Assembly (NCBI RefSeq): GCF_001592935.1
Contig: NZ_LRDB01000050.1
Location: 186,001 to 250,000, forward strand
Direction of reading: 5' to 3'
Length of the DNA stretch: 64,000 bases
Source of the DNA: Roseivirga echinicomitans
Lineage (GTDB): Bacteria > Bacteroidota > Bacteroidia > Cytophagales > Cyclobacteriaceae
The translations under genes and the position numbers were made by a program. Under the pieces are notes generated by a model. That model did no database searches. It was not told where the DNA came from and saw nothing but the letters and a program-made list of their open reading frames with translations. This document shows positions 54,833-62,794 of the stretch, one piece after another (within the stretch, counting starts at the first letter, position 1; every line of letters starts with the position of its first letter).

Positions 54833-54852
54833 AGTGCCCAAAATTGGGCACT
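54833..54852. promoter_or_regulatory. Palindromic upstream activator site for the response regulator
   Basis: A perfect inverted repeat, AGTGCCCAA-AA-TTGGGCACT, lies about 85 bp upstream of the possible -24/-12 element and 80 bp upstream of the regulator gene. This is the expected kind of site for a dimeric NtrC-type Fis HTH. Confidence 0.65.
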
Positions 54853-54931
54853 TTTCAATACATTCATATTACTAAAAGTAAATGAATCAGCATATTGTAA
54901 GCTTGGTATAAATTTGGTGCTTTAGGCAGTT

Positions 54932-56302
54932 ATGAAAAACAAAGGTCGAATTCTAATTGTAGACGATGACAATTATGTGATGCTCTCCATTCGCATTTTA
55001 TTGGAGCAGCATTATGACGATGTTCGGGGCATAAACAATCCGCTTCAAATTGAAACGGCCTTGGCCGAAAATGAATATGACCTTATTATTCTGGACATGA
55101 ACTTTAAGGCAGGTGAAAGCTCTGGAAATGACGGATTATATTACCTCAATCAAATTAAGAGCATTTCCCCAGAAACTTCTATTGTGCTCATTACCGCTTA
55201 TGGCGAAATCAATCTGGCCGTAGAAGCCATAAAACTGGGGGCCTTCGATTTCATTACCAAGCCATGGCAAAATGAAAAGCTGCTGACCACGGTTTCGGCT
55301 GCTTTTCAACTGAACAAATCAAAGCACAAGGTCAAAGAATTAAGTTCGAAGCAAACGGTATTGAATGCAATGCTCGATGCCCCCTTCACTGAAATTATTG
55401 GTGAATCGGAGAAGATCAAGCAAGTTTTTCAACAAATTGAAAAGGTAGCCCATACGGATGCTAATATTCTGATTACAGGTGAAAATGGTACTGGTAAGGA
55501 ATTGGTCGCTAGAGCGATTCATCGTGCTTCCAACCGCTCTAAATCCATTTTTGTGAATGTTGATATGGGTGCCATCACGGAAACCCTTTTTGAAAGCGAA
55601 CTCTTCGGGCATAAAAAAGGCGCCTTTACCGATGCTAAAACCGACCGCATTGGGAAGTTTGAGGCGGCCAATGATGGTACTTTGTTTTTAGATGAAATCG
55701 GCAACCTGATCAAGCCGCTTCAGGCCAAAATGTTACGCGTTATTCAGGATCGTCAGATTGTGCCTGTTGGGTCCAATGATGCCAAAGCCATTGATGTCCG
55801 TTTGATTTGCGCAACCAATGCCAATCTTCCCGAAATGGTGAATGAAGGCGAATTCAGGCAAGATCTACTGTTTCGAATCAATACCATCGAAATCCACCTT
55901 CCTCCCCTGCGCGAACGCAAAGAAGACATTGCGGTGTTGGCCGAGCACTTCATCAGTTTGTATAAAACCAAATATGGGAAGAAAGGCCTCTTTGTACCCG
56001 AATACGTCATTACCAAACTCGAAAAATATGATTGGCCTGGCAATATCAGAGAGCTTCAGCACAGCATTGAGCGTGCGGTCATCATGAGTGACGGCAAACA
56101 ACTCCATGTTCAGGATTTCAATCTCAACAGCCAAAACACCAGCGACAACGCACAGGTAGAGAGCTTTAACCTTGAAGAGCTAGAAAAATGGGCGATTGAG
56201 ACCTGTATCAAAAAGCACCAAGGAAACATTAGCAATGCGGCTGGAGAATTGGGGCTGAGCCGTGGCGCCTTGTACCGTAGAATGGAGAAGTATGAACTCT
56301 AA
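54932..56302 (+). CDS. NtrC-family sigma-54-dependent response regulator
   Basis: 456 aa: receiver domain 1-125 ([11 protein letters not shown], phospho-acceptor in LIILDMNF, Lys in FITKPW), AAA+ domain about 145-375 (Walker A GENGTGKE, Walker [11 protein letters not shown]) and a Fis-type HTH at the end ([19 protein letters not shown]). The sigma-54 contact loop reads GAFTDA rather than GAFTGA. A plausible TAnnTTTG-type -7 box lies at 54909-54916. It is co-transcribed with the kinase (11-bp overlap) and most likely activates the divergent permease operon. Confidence 0.93.
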   Translation: MKNKGRILIVDDDNYVMLSIRILLEQHYDDVRGINNPLQIETALAENEYDLIILDMNFKAGESSGNDGLYYLNQIKSISPETSIVLITAYGEINLAVEAIKLGAFDFITKPWQNEKLLTTVSAAFQLNKSKHKVKELSSKQTVLNAMLDAPFTEIIGESEKIKQVFQQIEKVAHTDANILITGENGTGKELVARAIHRASNRSKSIFVNVDMGAITETLFESELFGHKKGAFTDAKTDRIGKFEAANDGTLFLDEIGNLIKPLQAKMLRVIQDRQIVPVGSNDAKAIDVRLICATNANLPEMVNEGEFRQDLLFRINTIEIHLPPLRERKEDIAVLAEHFISLYKTKYGKKGLFVPEYVITKLEKYDWPGNIRELQHSIERAVIMSDGKQLHVQDFNLNSQNTSDNAQVESFNLEELEKWAIETCIKKHQGNISNAAGELGLSRGALYRRMEKYEL

Positions 56303-57665
56303 GCATTTTCAAATTCAGATTATTGTTAGGCTGCTGCTCATCACTGTGGGCTTGGCCTTTTTGCTGTTCTACATTTTTGAGGACCGTAATTACATCCGCT
56401 TGTTCTTTATTGTCATTTTCATCTTGTCGGCCCTGATTGAGCTTTTCTACTACATCAACCGGACGAACAAGGACACCAAGAACTTTCTTGAAGCCATTCT
56501 CCACAACGATTTCACCTTAAAGTATTCAGCGGATCATAAAGGAAAAAGTTTTGGCAAGCTCTACGATAGTTTCAATCTGGTAAACCAGAAATTCATCGTG
56601 GCCTCTCAGCGTGAAGCCAACGAATATCAGTACCTGTCGGTGTTGGTGCAGCAGCTCGAAATTGGCGTGCTTTCTTATGACGATAAGGAAAGAATTCATT
56701 TGGCGAATAAGGCACTCAAGCAGCTATTGGGCAAAGAAGAACTGATCACATTGAACAGTATAAAGACAATCAGTTCAATACTTTACGATACCATACTTCA
56801 ACTAGAAATTGGCCAAAGCGAATTGCTGAAAGTGACAATTCATGGCAAGGAGTTTCAGCTTTCCATCAAGGCCTCTGTCTTCAAATTGAGAGGAACAAAA
56901 TTCACATTAGTTTCTATTCACGACATCCATACCGAACTGGACAATAATGAAATGCTGGCTTGGCAAAAGTTGATTCGTGTGCTGACTCATGAAATCATGA
57001 ATTCGGTGGCGCCTATTACTTCGCTCTCTTCAACGCTCAACCATATTGTAAGTCAATCACGCACTTCAGGTCAAGATTTGACCGAAGCCCAACTCCAATC
57101 CCTACAAGAAGGCCTCGATGCCATAGAGCACCGCAGTGCAGGGCTCATGACCTTCACTGAAGCCTACAGAAGCTTAACGCGTGTACCCCTGCCCCACATT
57201 AAACCCGTTGAAGGTCAACTTTACTTTCAGCGCATTGCTTCGCTTTTTAAGCCTACGCTGGCCCAAAGTAATATTCAGTTCCATATGGAGCTTCCCAAAG
57301 AAGCGTTCACCTTACACATCGACTCAGATTTGATGGAGCAAGCGCTGATTAATCTATTAAAGAATGCCAAAGAAGCCGTGGTAGCCAATACCGGAATCAT
57401 CCGCCTAGCAGTAAAACAGCCAAGCCTATTGGAAGAAAAGATGGGTAGTTTTCAAATTTCTATTACGGATAATGGTGGTGGCATTCCAGCCGAAATTCAG
57501 GAAAATATTTTCATTCCTTTTTACACCACAAAATCCAGTGGCTCTGGGGTTGGGCTCAGTTTAGTCAAACAAATCGTGCAAGCCCATAAAGGTGAAATTG
57601 GCTTTACTACCGATCGAAACAAAGGAACTACTGAGTTTATGATTAAGGTGGCGGGAAGCGTTTGA
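56292..57665 (+). CDS. Membrane sensor histidine kinase, partner of the sigma-54 regulator
   Basis: Start at 56292 ([10 protein letters not shown]), inside the 3' end of the regulator gene; the longer frame has no support. 457 aa: two TM helices (about 6-30 and 35-58) with almost no periplasmic loop, so it may sense within the membrane or bilayer stress. A PAS-like region follows (about 110-215), then the phospho-acceptor His in RVLTHEIMNSVAPI and the ATPase motifs NLLKNAKEAV, DNGGGIP and GSGVGLSLVKQ. With the regulator it forms a pair often found beside FtsX permeases in this phylum. Confidence 0.92.
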   Translation: MNSKHFQIQIIVRLLLITVGLAFLLFYIFEDRNYIRLFFIVIFILSALIELFYYINRTNKDTKNFLEAILHNDFTLKYSADHKGKSFGKLYDSFNLVNQKFIVASQREANEYQYLSVLVQQLEIGVLSYDDKERIHLANKALKQLLGKEELITLNSIKTISSILYDTILQLEIGQSELLKVTIHGKEFQLSIKASVFKLRGTKFTLVSIHDIHTELDNNEMLAWQKLIRVLTHEIMNSVAPITSLSSTLNHIVSQSRTSGQDLTEAQLQSLQEGLDAIEHRSAGLMTFTEAYRSLTRVPLPHIKPVEGQLYFQRIASLFKPTLAQSNIQFHMELPKEAFTLHIDSDLMEQALINLLKNAKEAVVANTGIIRLAVKQPSLLEEKMGSFQISITDNGGGIPAEIQENIFIPFYTTKSSGSGVGLSLVKQIVQAHKGEIGFTTDRNKGTTEFMIKVAGSV

Positions 57666-58054
57666 GTATAGTAAAGGAAGGATTCGCAGAAACTATTTAG
57701 GAACGTCATTGCGCCTTTGTTGTAGTTATAGAGCAAGCCTAGTGAGGCTCTCAAATCGGAGCGTCATTGCGAACGCTTACGCCTTAGCTTTCACTGTTGG
57801 CCGTAGCCTATAGCGAAGGACTCAGCGTTGGCGCAGAAGCAGACTTCGCAATAGCGAAAGGCTGTTACGAAGCAATCTCTCGTACTACAAGTCAATATTG
57901 AAATTGCTTCACGTAAACACCATCACTTCGAAAAACTGCAGCAGGTTCGCAACGCTTGCGCTGAAGCTTCACCGCGTTCGCCTTAGCTTTAACGGTTGCG
58001 AAGCGAAGGCGCAATGACGGTTAACGCAGGCTTCTGAAGCAATTTCTAACTATT
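57666..58054. repeat. Dispersed repeat region, left copy (flanks the GIY-YIG gene)
   Basis: No ORF. The segment at about 57869-58035 contains GAAGCAATCTCTCGTACTAC, ATTGCTTCACGTAAACA, AACTGCAGCAGGTTCGCAA and GCAATGACGG, all of which recur at 58471-58580. Insertions of short CG-rich repeats (TTAGCTTTCACTGTTGG, TTCGCCTTAGCTTTAACGG) make this copy longer. Confidence 0.75.
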
Positions 58055-58354
58055 TCACCAATCCTTAATGTCATCATAAAGGTCTTCCCAATCTGGATTC
58101 ATAGATTCTACCAACTCTATTTTCTTAACCCGTGATCCCCCTTTAATTCTTTTCTCTTCTTCTATTGCAGATTCTATATGACCGAAAGCCTGATAATACA
58201 CGAGTTTATAACACTTGTACTTGGCAGTAAAGGAATTTGGTAAATGTTTTTCACGATGTTGAATAATTCGTGAAACCAAGTCAGAGGTGACTCCTGTATA
58301 AAGTGTAGAATGGGTTAAGTTGGTAACTATATATACAAAACCTCCTTTAGGCAT
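58055..58354 (-). CDS. GIY-YIG nuclease-fold protein
   Basis: 99 aa, the single-domain UPF0213/YhbQ-like type: FVYIVTN and LYTGVTSDLVSRIIQH (GIY-YIG motif and catalytic Arg), then Glu in AIEEEKRIKGGSR. The C-terminal NPDWEDLYDDI is common in Bacteroidota members. Function is unknown; these small genes are frequent in repeat-rich intergenic DNA. Both sides carry copies of the same dispersed repeat, so the unit may be mobile. Confidence 0.9.
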   Translation of the reverse strand: MPKGGFVYIVTNLTHSTLYTGVTSDLVSRIIQHREKHLPNSFTAKYKCYKLVYYQAFGHIESAIEEEKRIKGGSRVKKIELVESMNPDWEDLYDDIKDW

Positions 58355-58784
58355 AAACTCAAATTAATGAAATTCATTGAGATTGCTTCATTTTATCTTG
58401 ATCACACCTAACCGCAAACGCCCAATCGGACCGTCATTGCGAGAAAACTTTCTTGCGATAGCAAAGAAAGGTGACGAAGCAATCTCTTGTACTACAACGC
58501 GACATTGAGATTGCTTCACGTAAACATAATCACTTCGAAGAACTGCAGCAGGTTCGCAATGACGGGTAACGCAGACTTTATTAGTATTTTAATACTAAAT
58601 AGCCAACGAATGTTACTGTTCTAAAATTAATTTCGCTAAACTTATAACTTGTTAATAGGTGCGTATAGTACACCGTATTGGGGTGCTAACGCTCACTTTT
58701 TGTAAACTATTGGAAATATATCGCTCATAAATGTGAGCTATAGCCAACGTTAGATACCATCTCGCCAGAGATAGAAACAGATAG
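58355..58784. other. Intergenic region with the right repeat copy and an attC-like site
   Basis: 430 bp without an ORF. 58425-58580 is the second copy of the dispersed repeat (ACCGTCATTGCGAG ... GCAATGACGGGTAACGCAG). The rest, from about 58640, is AT-rich and leads into the attC-like hairpin described separately. Confidence 0.7.
58684..58758 (+). repeat. attC-like hairpin at the left end of a gene cassette
   Basis: CTAAC-GCTCAC (58686-58696) is matched in inverted order by GTGAGC (58733-58738) and GTTAG (58749-58753), the R''-L''...L'-R' order of integron attC sites. The last element, GTTAGAT, fits the GTTRRRY core. Ten unpaired bases between L' and R' are more than usual for attC. Confidence 0.45.
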
Positions 58785-59234
58785 ATGCGCGAACTCAAAT
58801 TCCTTAACAAGAAGTTTACTTCACAACTTTCAACTGATGAAATCAAACAGGTAGTTGGTGAACTAGAAGAACGGGAAATTCTTGAAAAGTCAACAACAGA
58901 AGATGGGTTTAGAATCGTAACGAAAGCGAACAATCACTTTGGTTACGGTTTAACTTTTATGGCAAGACTCGAAGAGAGGAATGACGGACGAACTGACGTA
59001 ACTATTAAAACTGAAACTCGCCATGACTTCTTTTGGCTCAACTTGATTTTTGGCGGTCTAACACTCTCAATTTTGCTGTTTGAGAACATTCGAATCAACG
59101 GTGAAATTCAAAGTCTTTCGAACAGGCTCTTTTACGCTCTAACTGCTGGCATTATCACAATACTGCTTAACGCCTATATGATATTTCTTCCAGCTCGATT
59201 TCTGAACAAGAAAGTTATAGCAAGAATTAAATAG
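58785..59234 (+). CDS. Cassette-borne membrane protein of unknown function
   Basis: 149 aa. About 80 residues of soluble N-terminal sequence (TSQLSTDEIKQVVGELEERE, then a beta-rich part) are followed by two TM helices (about 86-104 and 118-138). I recognise no family. The gene is bracketed by a perfect 10-bp inverted repeat, GTTAGATACC at 58749 and GGTATCTAAC at 59243, as a mobile cassette would be. It has no clear operon partner. Confidence 0.65.
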   Translation: MRELKFLNKKFTSQLSTDEIKQVVGELEEREILEKSTTEDGFRIVTKANNHFGYGLTFMARLEERNDGRTDVTIKTETRHDFFWLNLIFGGLTLSILLFENIRINGEIQSLSNRLFYALTAGIITILLNAYMIFLPARFLNKKVIARIK

Positions 59235-59242
59235 AACAGCAC

Positions 59243-59273
59243 GGTATCTAACAGACGCTGATCGTTGTGCGTC
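59243..59273 (+). repeat. Cassette junction with two core-like sites
   Basis: GGTATCTAAC (59243-59252) is the inverted repeat of the start of the first cassette; GTTGTGCGT (59264-59272) is the inverted repeat of the end of the second. Eleven bases (AGACGCTGATC) separate them. RYYYAAC and GTTRRRY cores of integron attC sites would lie in this order. Confidence 0.5.
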
Positions 59274-59286
59274 ATTTAAAACCAAT

Positions 59287-59697
59287 ATGAAAACTAATTT
59301 CGAAATTGAAGATAATAACTCGGTCAATTGGAATGGACAACATATTGACCTACACAATAATTTTGATTATGCTGGACTAGTTGAAACGGAAAAGGATATA
59401 TCTATCGTATTTGGACGGACCAATGGAAATTGGATTAAGAAAAATGAATTTAGAACGGTAAATTTTGAATTCAAAAATGTTAGCTATAAATCTATTGAAG
59501 ATGGCGACCCTTTGGCTTCTGACGAAGACAAAATTCAGCTAGCCGAAATATCGTTTTTCCCGAATAATGCACGGGAAATTAATAACTCGATTATACCACA
59601 AAAAAAACCTAATCCAAATGATGACTTGATATTATTTTTTGAGGACGGAAAAGTGATTCGTATTGGTAGTGAAGAGATTAAATTGATTGCGGAATAA
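59287..59697 (+). CDS. Cassette-borne protein of unknown function
   Basis: 136 aa, acidic, beta-rich (FEIEDNNSVNWNGQHIDL, FEFKNVSYKSIEDGDP), no signal or TM. It looks like an immunity- or adaptor-type small protein, but there is no toxin gene next to it and I do not recognise the family. It is flanked by GTTGTGCGT and ACGCACAAC, a 9-bp inverted repeat different from that of the first cassette. Confidence 0.6.
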   Translation: MKTNFEIEDNNSVNWNGQHIDLHNNFDYAGLVETEKDISIVFGRTNGNWIKKNEFRTVNFEFKNVSYKSIEDGDPLASDEDKIQLAEISFFPNNAREINNSIIPQKKPNPNDDLILFFEDGKVIRIGSEEIKLIAE

Positions 59698-60028
59698 AAA
59701 CGAACGCACAACAAAACCTATAAACAATACGGGCTTTGAGCTTAATCGCAAGGTTTGCGTATTTTTATAAGGTCCGCAAAATCTTTTGGATTTTGCTTTT
59801 TGGCTGGACAAAGAAAAAAAGAAAAACTAAAGATTTCGCTATGTTCGTGGCGGAAAGCAAACGCGAGTTTGCCCCCGTACTGTTCATAGCTCAACCGTTC
59901 GCTCAACCCCAATTACATAAGAACCTCTCCCTTCCCCCAACTAAAACACCCTTGAACCAATAATTTTCACCGTTACCTTCCTTCATTTTATAAGCTATTG
60001 ATTAGTTTAGCAGCCTGAAAAGAATCCC
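59698..60028. other. Intergenic region, end of cassette and lspA promoter
   Basis: 331 bp. The cassette end ACGCACAAC is at 59704-59712, followed by a repeat-like tract (ATCGCAAGGTTTGCG, GGTCCGCAAAATCTTTTGG, A-rich run). An open frame at 59736-59963 is not credible as a gene. AT-rich DNA at 59960-60020 should hold the lspA promoter. Confidence 0.6.
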
Positions 60029-60544
60029 ATGAAGTCAAACGTTAATCGTATCATCGCTATTCTCGCCATTATCATTGTCAATATAGGCTGCGATCAAATC
60101 ACCAAAGACATGGCGCGCGAGCAAATTGAATACAATGAGCGCATTGAAGTCATTGGCGATAATCTTATTCTTACCAAAGTTGAAAATTCAGGCGCTTTCT
60201 TAGGTATGGGTTCCGACCTATCTCCTATTTTAAGAGGTATTCTGTTGCTAGGCTTACCAGGCTTGGTCATGCTTGGTATTTTCGTGTACCTTCTTGTAGA
60301 GAAAAAATTAACCAAATTGGCCATTGTTGGCCTTTCGTTTATTGTAGGCGGTGGTATTGGCAATCTGTATGACCGCATTCTTTATGGCTCGGTGACCGAT
60401 ATGGTGCATATAGATTTAGGTGGAGTTTTTAGAACAGGGATTTTTAACGCTGCCGATGTATCTGTAATGATTGGCACGGGCTTAATTCTGCTAGAGCAAT
60501 TTTTGACCAGAAAAGACCACAAGAAAGTAGAGGAAGCTAGTTAA
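60029..60544 (+). CDS. lspA: Lipoprotein signal peptidase II
   Basis: 171 aa with four TM helices. Catalytic Asp pair in NLYDRILYGSVTDMVH and FNAADVSV, and the conserved N-terminal helix CDQITKDMAR. It cleaves lipoprotein signal peptides before the lipidated Cys, which fits the many lipoproteins in this window. It stands alone. Confidence 0.94.
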   Translation: MKSNVNRIIAILAIIIVNIGCDQITKDMAREQIEYNERIEVIGDNLILTKVENSGAFLGMGSDLSPILRGILLLGLPGLVMLGIFVYLLVEKKLTKLAIVGLSFIVGGGIGNLYDRILYGSVTDMVHIDLGGVFRTGIFNAADVSVMIGTGLILLEQFLTRKDHKKVEEAS

Positions 60545-60545
60545 T

Positions 60546-60698
60546 TCACAACACCAGCCATAACAACAAGGCCACAATTAAGAGGATTGCTACCCAGCTA
60601 ATTGCCTTGGACTGCGAAGGAAATTCATAAGCACAGATAGGGCAAACTTTGGTTGTTGAGTCAATTTCCATGGCGCATGAAGGACATTCTTTTTCCAT
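60546..60698 (-). CDS. 50-aa zinc-ribbon membrane protein
   Basis: This small minus-strand gene opens with MEKECPSCAMEIDS and VCPICAYEF, two CxxC pairs 10 residues apart forming a zinc ribbon, and ends in one TM helix (WVAILLIVALLLWLVL). Start at 60698, stop TGA at 60546-60548, only 1 bp from the lspA stop. Small zinc-ribbon/TM proteins of this plan are common in Bacteroidota but uncharacterised. Codon use is normal, and the paired Cys pattern would not arise by chance easily. Confidence 0.75.
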   Translation of the reverse strand: MEKECPSCAMEIDSTTKVCPICAYEFPSQSKAISWVAILLIVALLLWLVL

Positions 60699-60778
60699 TT
60701 GTGCAATTTATGAAAATATAAAAGCGCAAAAGCGTCTCACTTTTCTATTTATACCTGAAATACAAGTAGTTTTGCACC

Positions 60779-62104
60779 ATGCAAACTGCCCATAAAAACC
60801 AAGAGGAAATCCTCGCCAAGCTTCGTATAGAAAAACTCAACCCGATGCAAGAAGCGGCTCAAGAAGCCATTCATCAGCATCCGGATGTAGTGTTGCTTTC
60901 CCCTACGGGCACAGGAAAAACCTTGGCCTTTTTGCTTCCAATCCTTCAGGGTTTAGATATCAATTGCGCTGAAGTACAAGCTTTGATCTTGGTACCCTCT
61001 AGGGAATTGGCCATTCAGATTGAACAGGTGATCAGAGAAATGGGAACGGGTTTTAAAGCCAATGCCGTGTATGGCGGGCGCCCTGCATCGAAAGACAGAA
61101 TGGAGTTGAAACACAGGCCTGCTATCCTTGTGGGTACTCCCGGCCGTGTAGCAGACCATTTAAGACGTGAAGTTTTCCCTGTAAACGACATCAAAACATT
61201 GGTGTTAGATGAATTCGATAAGTCTTTAGAAGTGGGTTTCGAACTGGAAATGCTGGAGATCATCGCTTCGCTTACCCATGTCCAGAAGAAGATCTTGACT
61301 TCGGCCACCAACGAAACCGAAATACCGGGCTTTGTTAAACTCAAGTCACCCCAAATTCTTGATTTTTCAGATAATGGCGACTCTTCGCTAGAAATCCAAC
61401 TGGTGCTTTCACCGGATAGAGATAAGCTAGAAACGCTCGTTGATACCCTCAATAGACTTGGAGACCAGCCGGGCATTGTGTTCTGCAACTTTAAAGATTC
61501 TATCGAACGCATCAGCCAATACCTTTTCGATCATGAAATTAACCATGGCGTGTTCTATGGTGGAATGGAACAAATAGACCGTGAAAGGGCACTCATTCAG
61601 TTCCGAAATGGCACTTATCAGTTGCTATTGGCGACAGATTTGGCCGCCAGGGGTATTGATATTCCAGAATTGAAATTCATTATCCATTATCACTTGCCTA
61701 ACTCTGGGCCAGAATTCACTCACAGAAACGGTAGAACGGCCAGAATGAACTCAGAAGGCACGGCTTACGTGTTGCAATGGGAAAAAGAAGAATTGCCTGA
61801 TTTCATTTCGGACCTTAAGCCGAAAAGCGGCCGAGTGCGTGATGTATTGGAAGGAATTTCAGCCCCTTCTCCATTGATGAGAACCCTGTTTATTTCGGGT
61901 GGAAGAAAGGACAAAATATCGAAGGGCGATATTGCTGGACTCTTCTTTAAGCAAGGGCAATTGCAGAAAGATCAGCTGGGCATGATAGAAATTAAAAACG
62001 ATTGTGCTTTTGTTGCGGTAGCCGCCATAGAAGCCAAACGCTTGATTAAGAGCTTAAACAACACTAAACTGAAGAACAAAAAGGTAAGAATTACTGAAAT
62101 TTAA
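60779..62104 (+). CDS. DEAD-box RNA helicase with DbpA-type RNA-binding domain
   Basis: 441 aa. Motifs: SPTGTGKTLAF (I), VGTPGRV (Ib), LVLDEFDKSLE (II, DEFD in place of DEAD), LTSATNE (III), ATDLAARGID (V) and HRNGRTARM (VI). The last 70 residues (KISKGDIAGLFFKQGQL, CAFVAVAAIEAKRLIKSL) match the DbpA RNA-recognition domain that binds 23S rRNA hairpin 92. It probably helps 50S ribosome assembly. The DEFD variant is unusual but should still bind Mg-ATP. Confidence 0.92.
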   Translation: MQTAHKNQEEILAKLRIEKLNPMQEAAQEAIHQHPDVVLLSPTGTGKTLAFLLPILQGLDINCAEVQALILVPSRELAIQIEQVIREMGTGFKANAVYGGRPASKDRMELKHRPAILVGTPGRVADHLRREVFPVNDIKTLVLDEFDKSLEVGFELEMLEIIASLTHVQKKILTSATNETEIPGFVKLKSPQILDFSDNGDSSLEIQLVLSPDRDKLETLVDTLNRLGDQPGIVFCNFKDSIERISQYLFDHEINHGVFYGGMEQIDRERALIQFRNGTYQLLLATDLAARGIDIPELKFIIHYHLPNSGPEFTHRNGRTARMNSEGTAYVLQWEKEELPDFISDLKPKSGRVRDVLEGISAPSPLMRTLFISGGRKDKISKGDIAGLFFKQGQLQKDQLGMIEIKNDCAFVAVAAIEAKRLIKSLNNTKLKNKKVRITEI

Positions 62105-62152
62105 TCATTAGTTGTCCCCTATTTTTATTCTGGTTCGTCAATTCAATAAAAC

Positions 62153-62653
62153 ATGAAAAAGCTAAACCTTTCTCTCCTATTCGTTTTGTTTTCGTTTACC
62201 GCTTTTGGTCAAAACACCTTAAAGCTTGGTACTAACAAATCTCCCAAAGCAACTTTGGCCGATGTCGCTTGGATCAGTGGCCATTGGCGTGGCGAAGCCT
62301 TTGGAGGGATTACAGAAGAAATTTGGTCTCCTCCTTTGGGCGATTCCATGATGGGCTCCTTCAAACTGGTTTCGGAAGGCAAAACTACTTTTTACGAAAT
62401 CTGCCAAATTGTAGAAGAGCAAGGCTCACTGTCCTTTCGCCTAAAGCATTTTAATAGCAACCTGACGGGCTGGGAAGAGAAAAACGAACGAGAGGAGTTT
62501 CCGTTGGTCAAAGTGGAGAAGGATGCTGCTTATTTTGATGGTTTTACCATCAAGCGAATTTCTGAAAATGAGATTCATATGTATGTCGTCATCAGCGATG
62601 AAGGAAAACCGGAAGAGGTTGAATTCAAGTATTTTAGATTCAATAACAAGTAA
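62153..62653 (+). CDS. DUF6265-family exported protein
   Basis: 166 aa with signal peptide (LSLLFVLFSFTAFGQ). ADVAWISGHWRGEAFGGITEE and WSPPLGDSMMGSFKLV match DUF6265, a lipocalin-like beta domain seen in many Bacteroidota. Function unknown. It follows the helicase by 48 bp and may share its transcript, ending at the terminator below. Confidence 0.82.
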   Translation: MKKLNLSLLFVLFSFTAFGQNTLKLGTNKSPKATLADVAWISGHWRGEAFGGITEEIWSPPLGDSMMGSFKLVSEGKTTFYEICQIVEEQGSLSFRLKHFNSNLTGWEEKNEREEFPLVKVEKDAAYFDGFTIKRISENEIHMYVVISDEGKPEEVEFKYFRFNNK

Positions 62654-62726
62654 GTTCAGCACTCTGCCTGAACTTTTATAATTACTGATTTCAAATCAAA
62701 AAATGCTGGCCACTTCAGCGTTTTTT
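62652..62726 (+). terminator. Two consecutive hairpins, the second a rho-independent terminator
   Basis: AAGTTCAG/CTGAACTT (62652-62675) ends in a short T-run. AAAAAATGCTG pairs with CAGCGTTTTTT (62698-62726), one wobble position, with a strong T-run. They close the transcript of the DUF6265 gene. Confidence 0.75.
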
Positions 62727-62794
62727 GAAATTTAAAGTCGTCTCGGAGTTCATTTTTACCTATTTTAGAAGAATTACGAACTATCTTGACCTTT

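Noticed and set aside
59736-59963. 75-aa open frame before lspA
   Set aside because: It is rich in Lys, Phe and Pro without any domain, lies in repeat-like DNA with a long A-run, and has no operon context.
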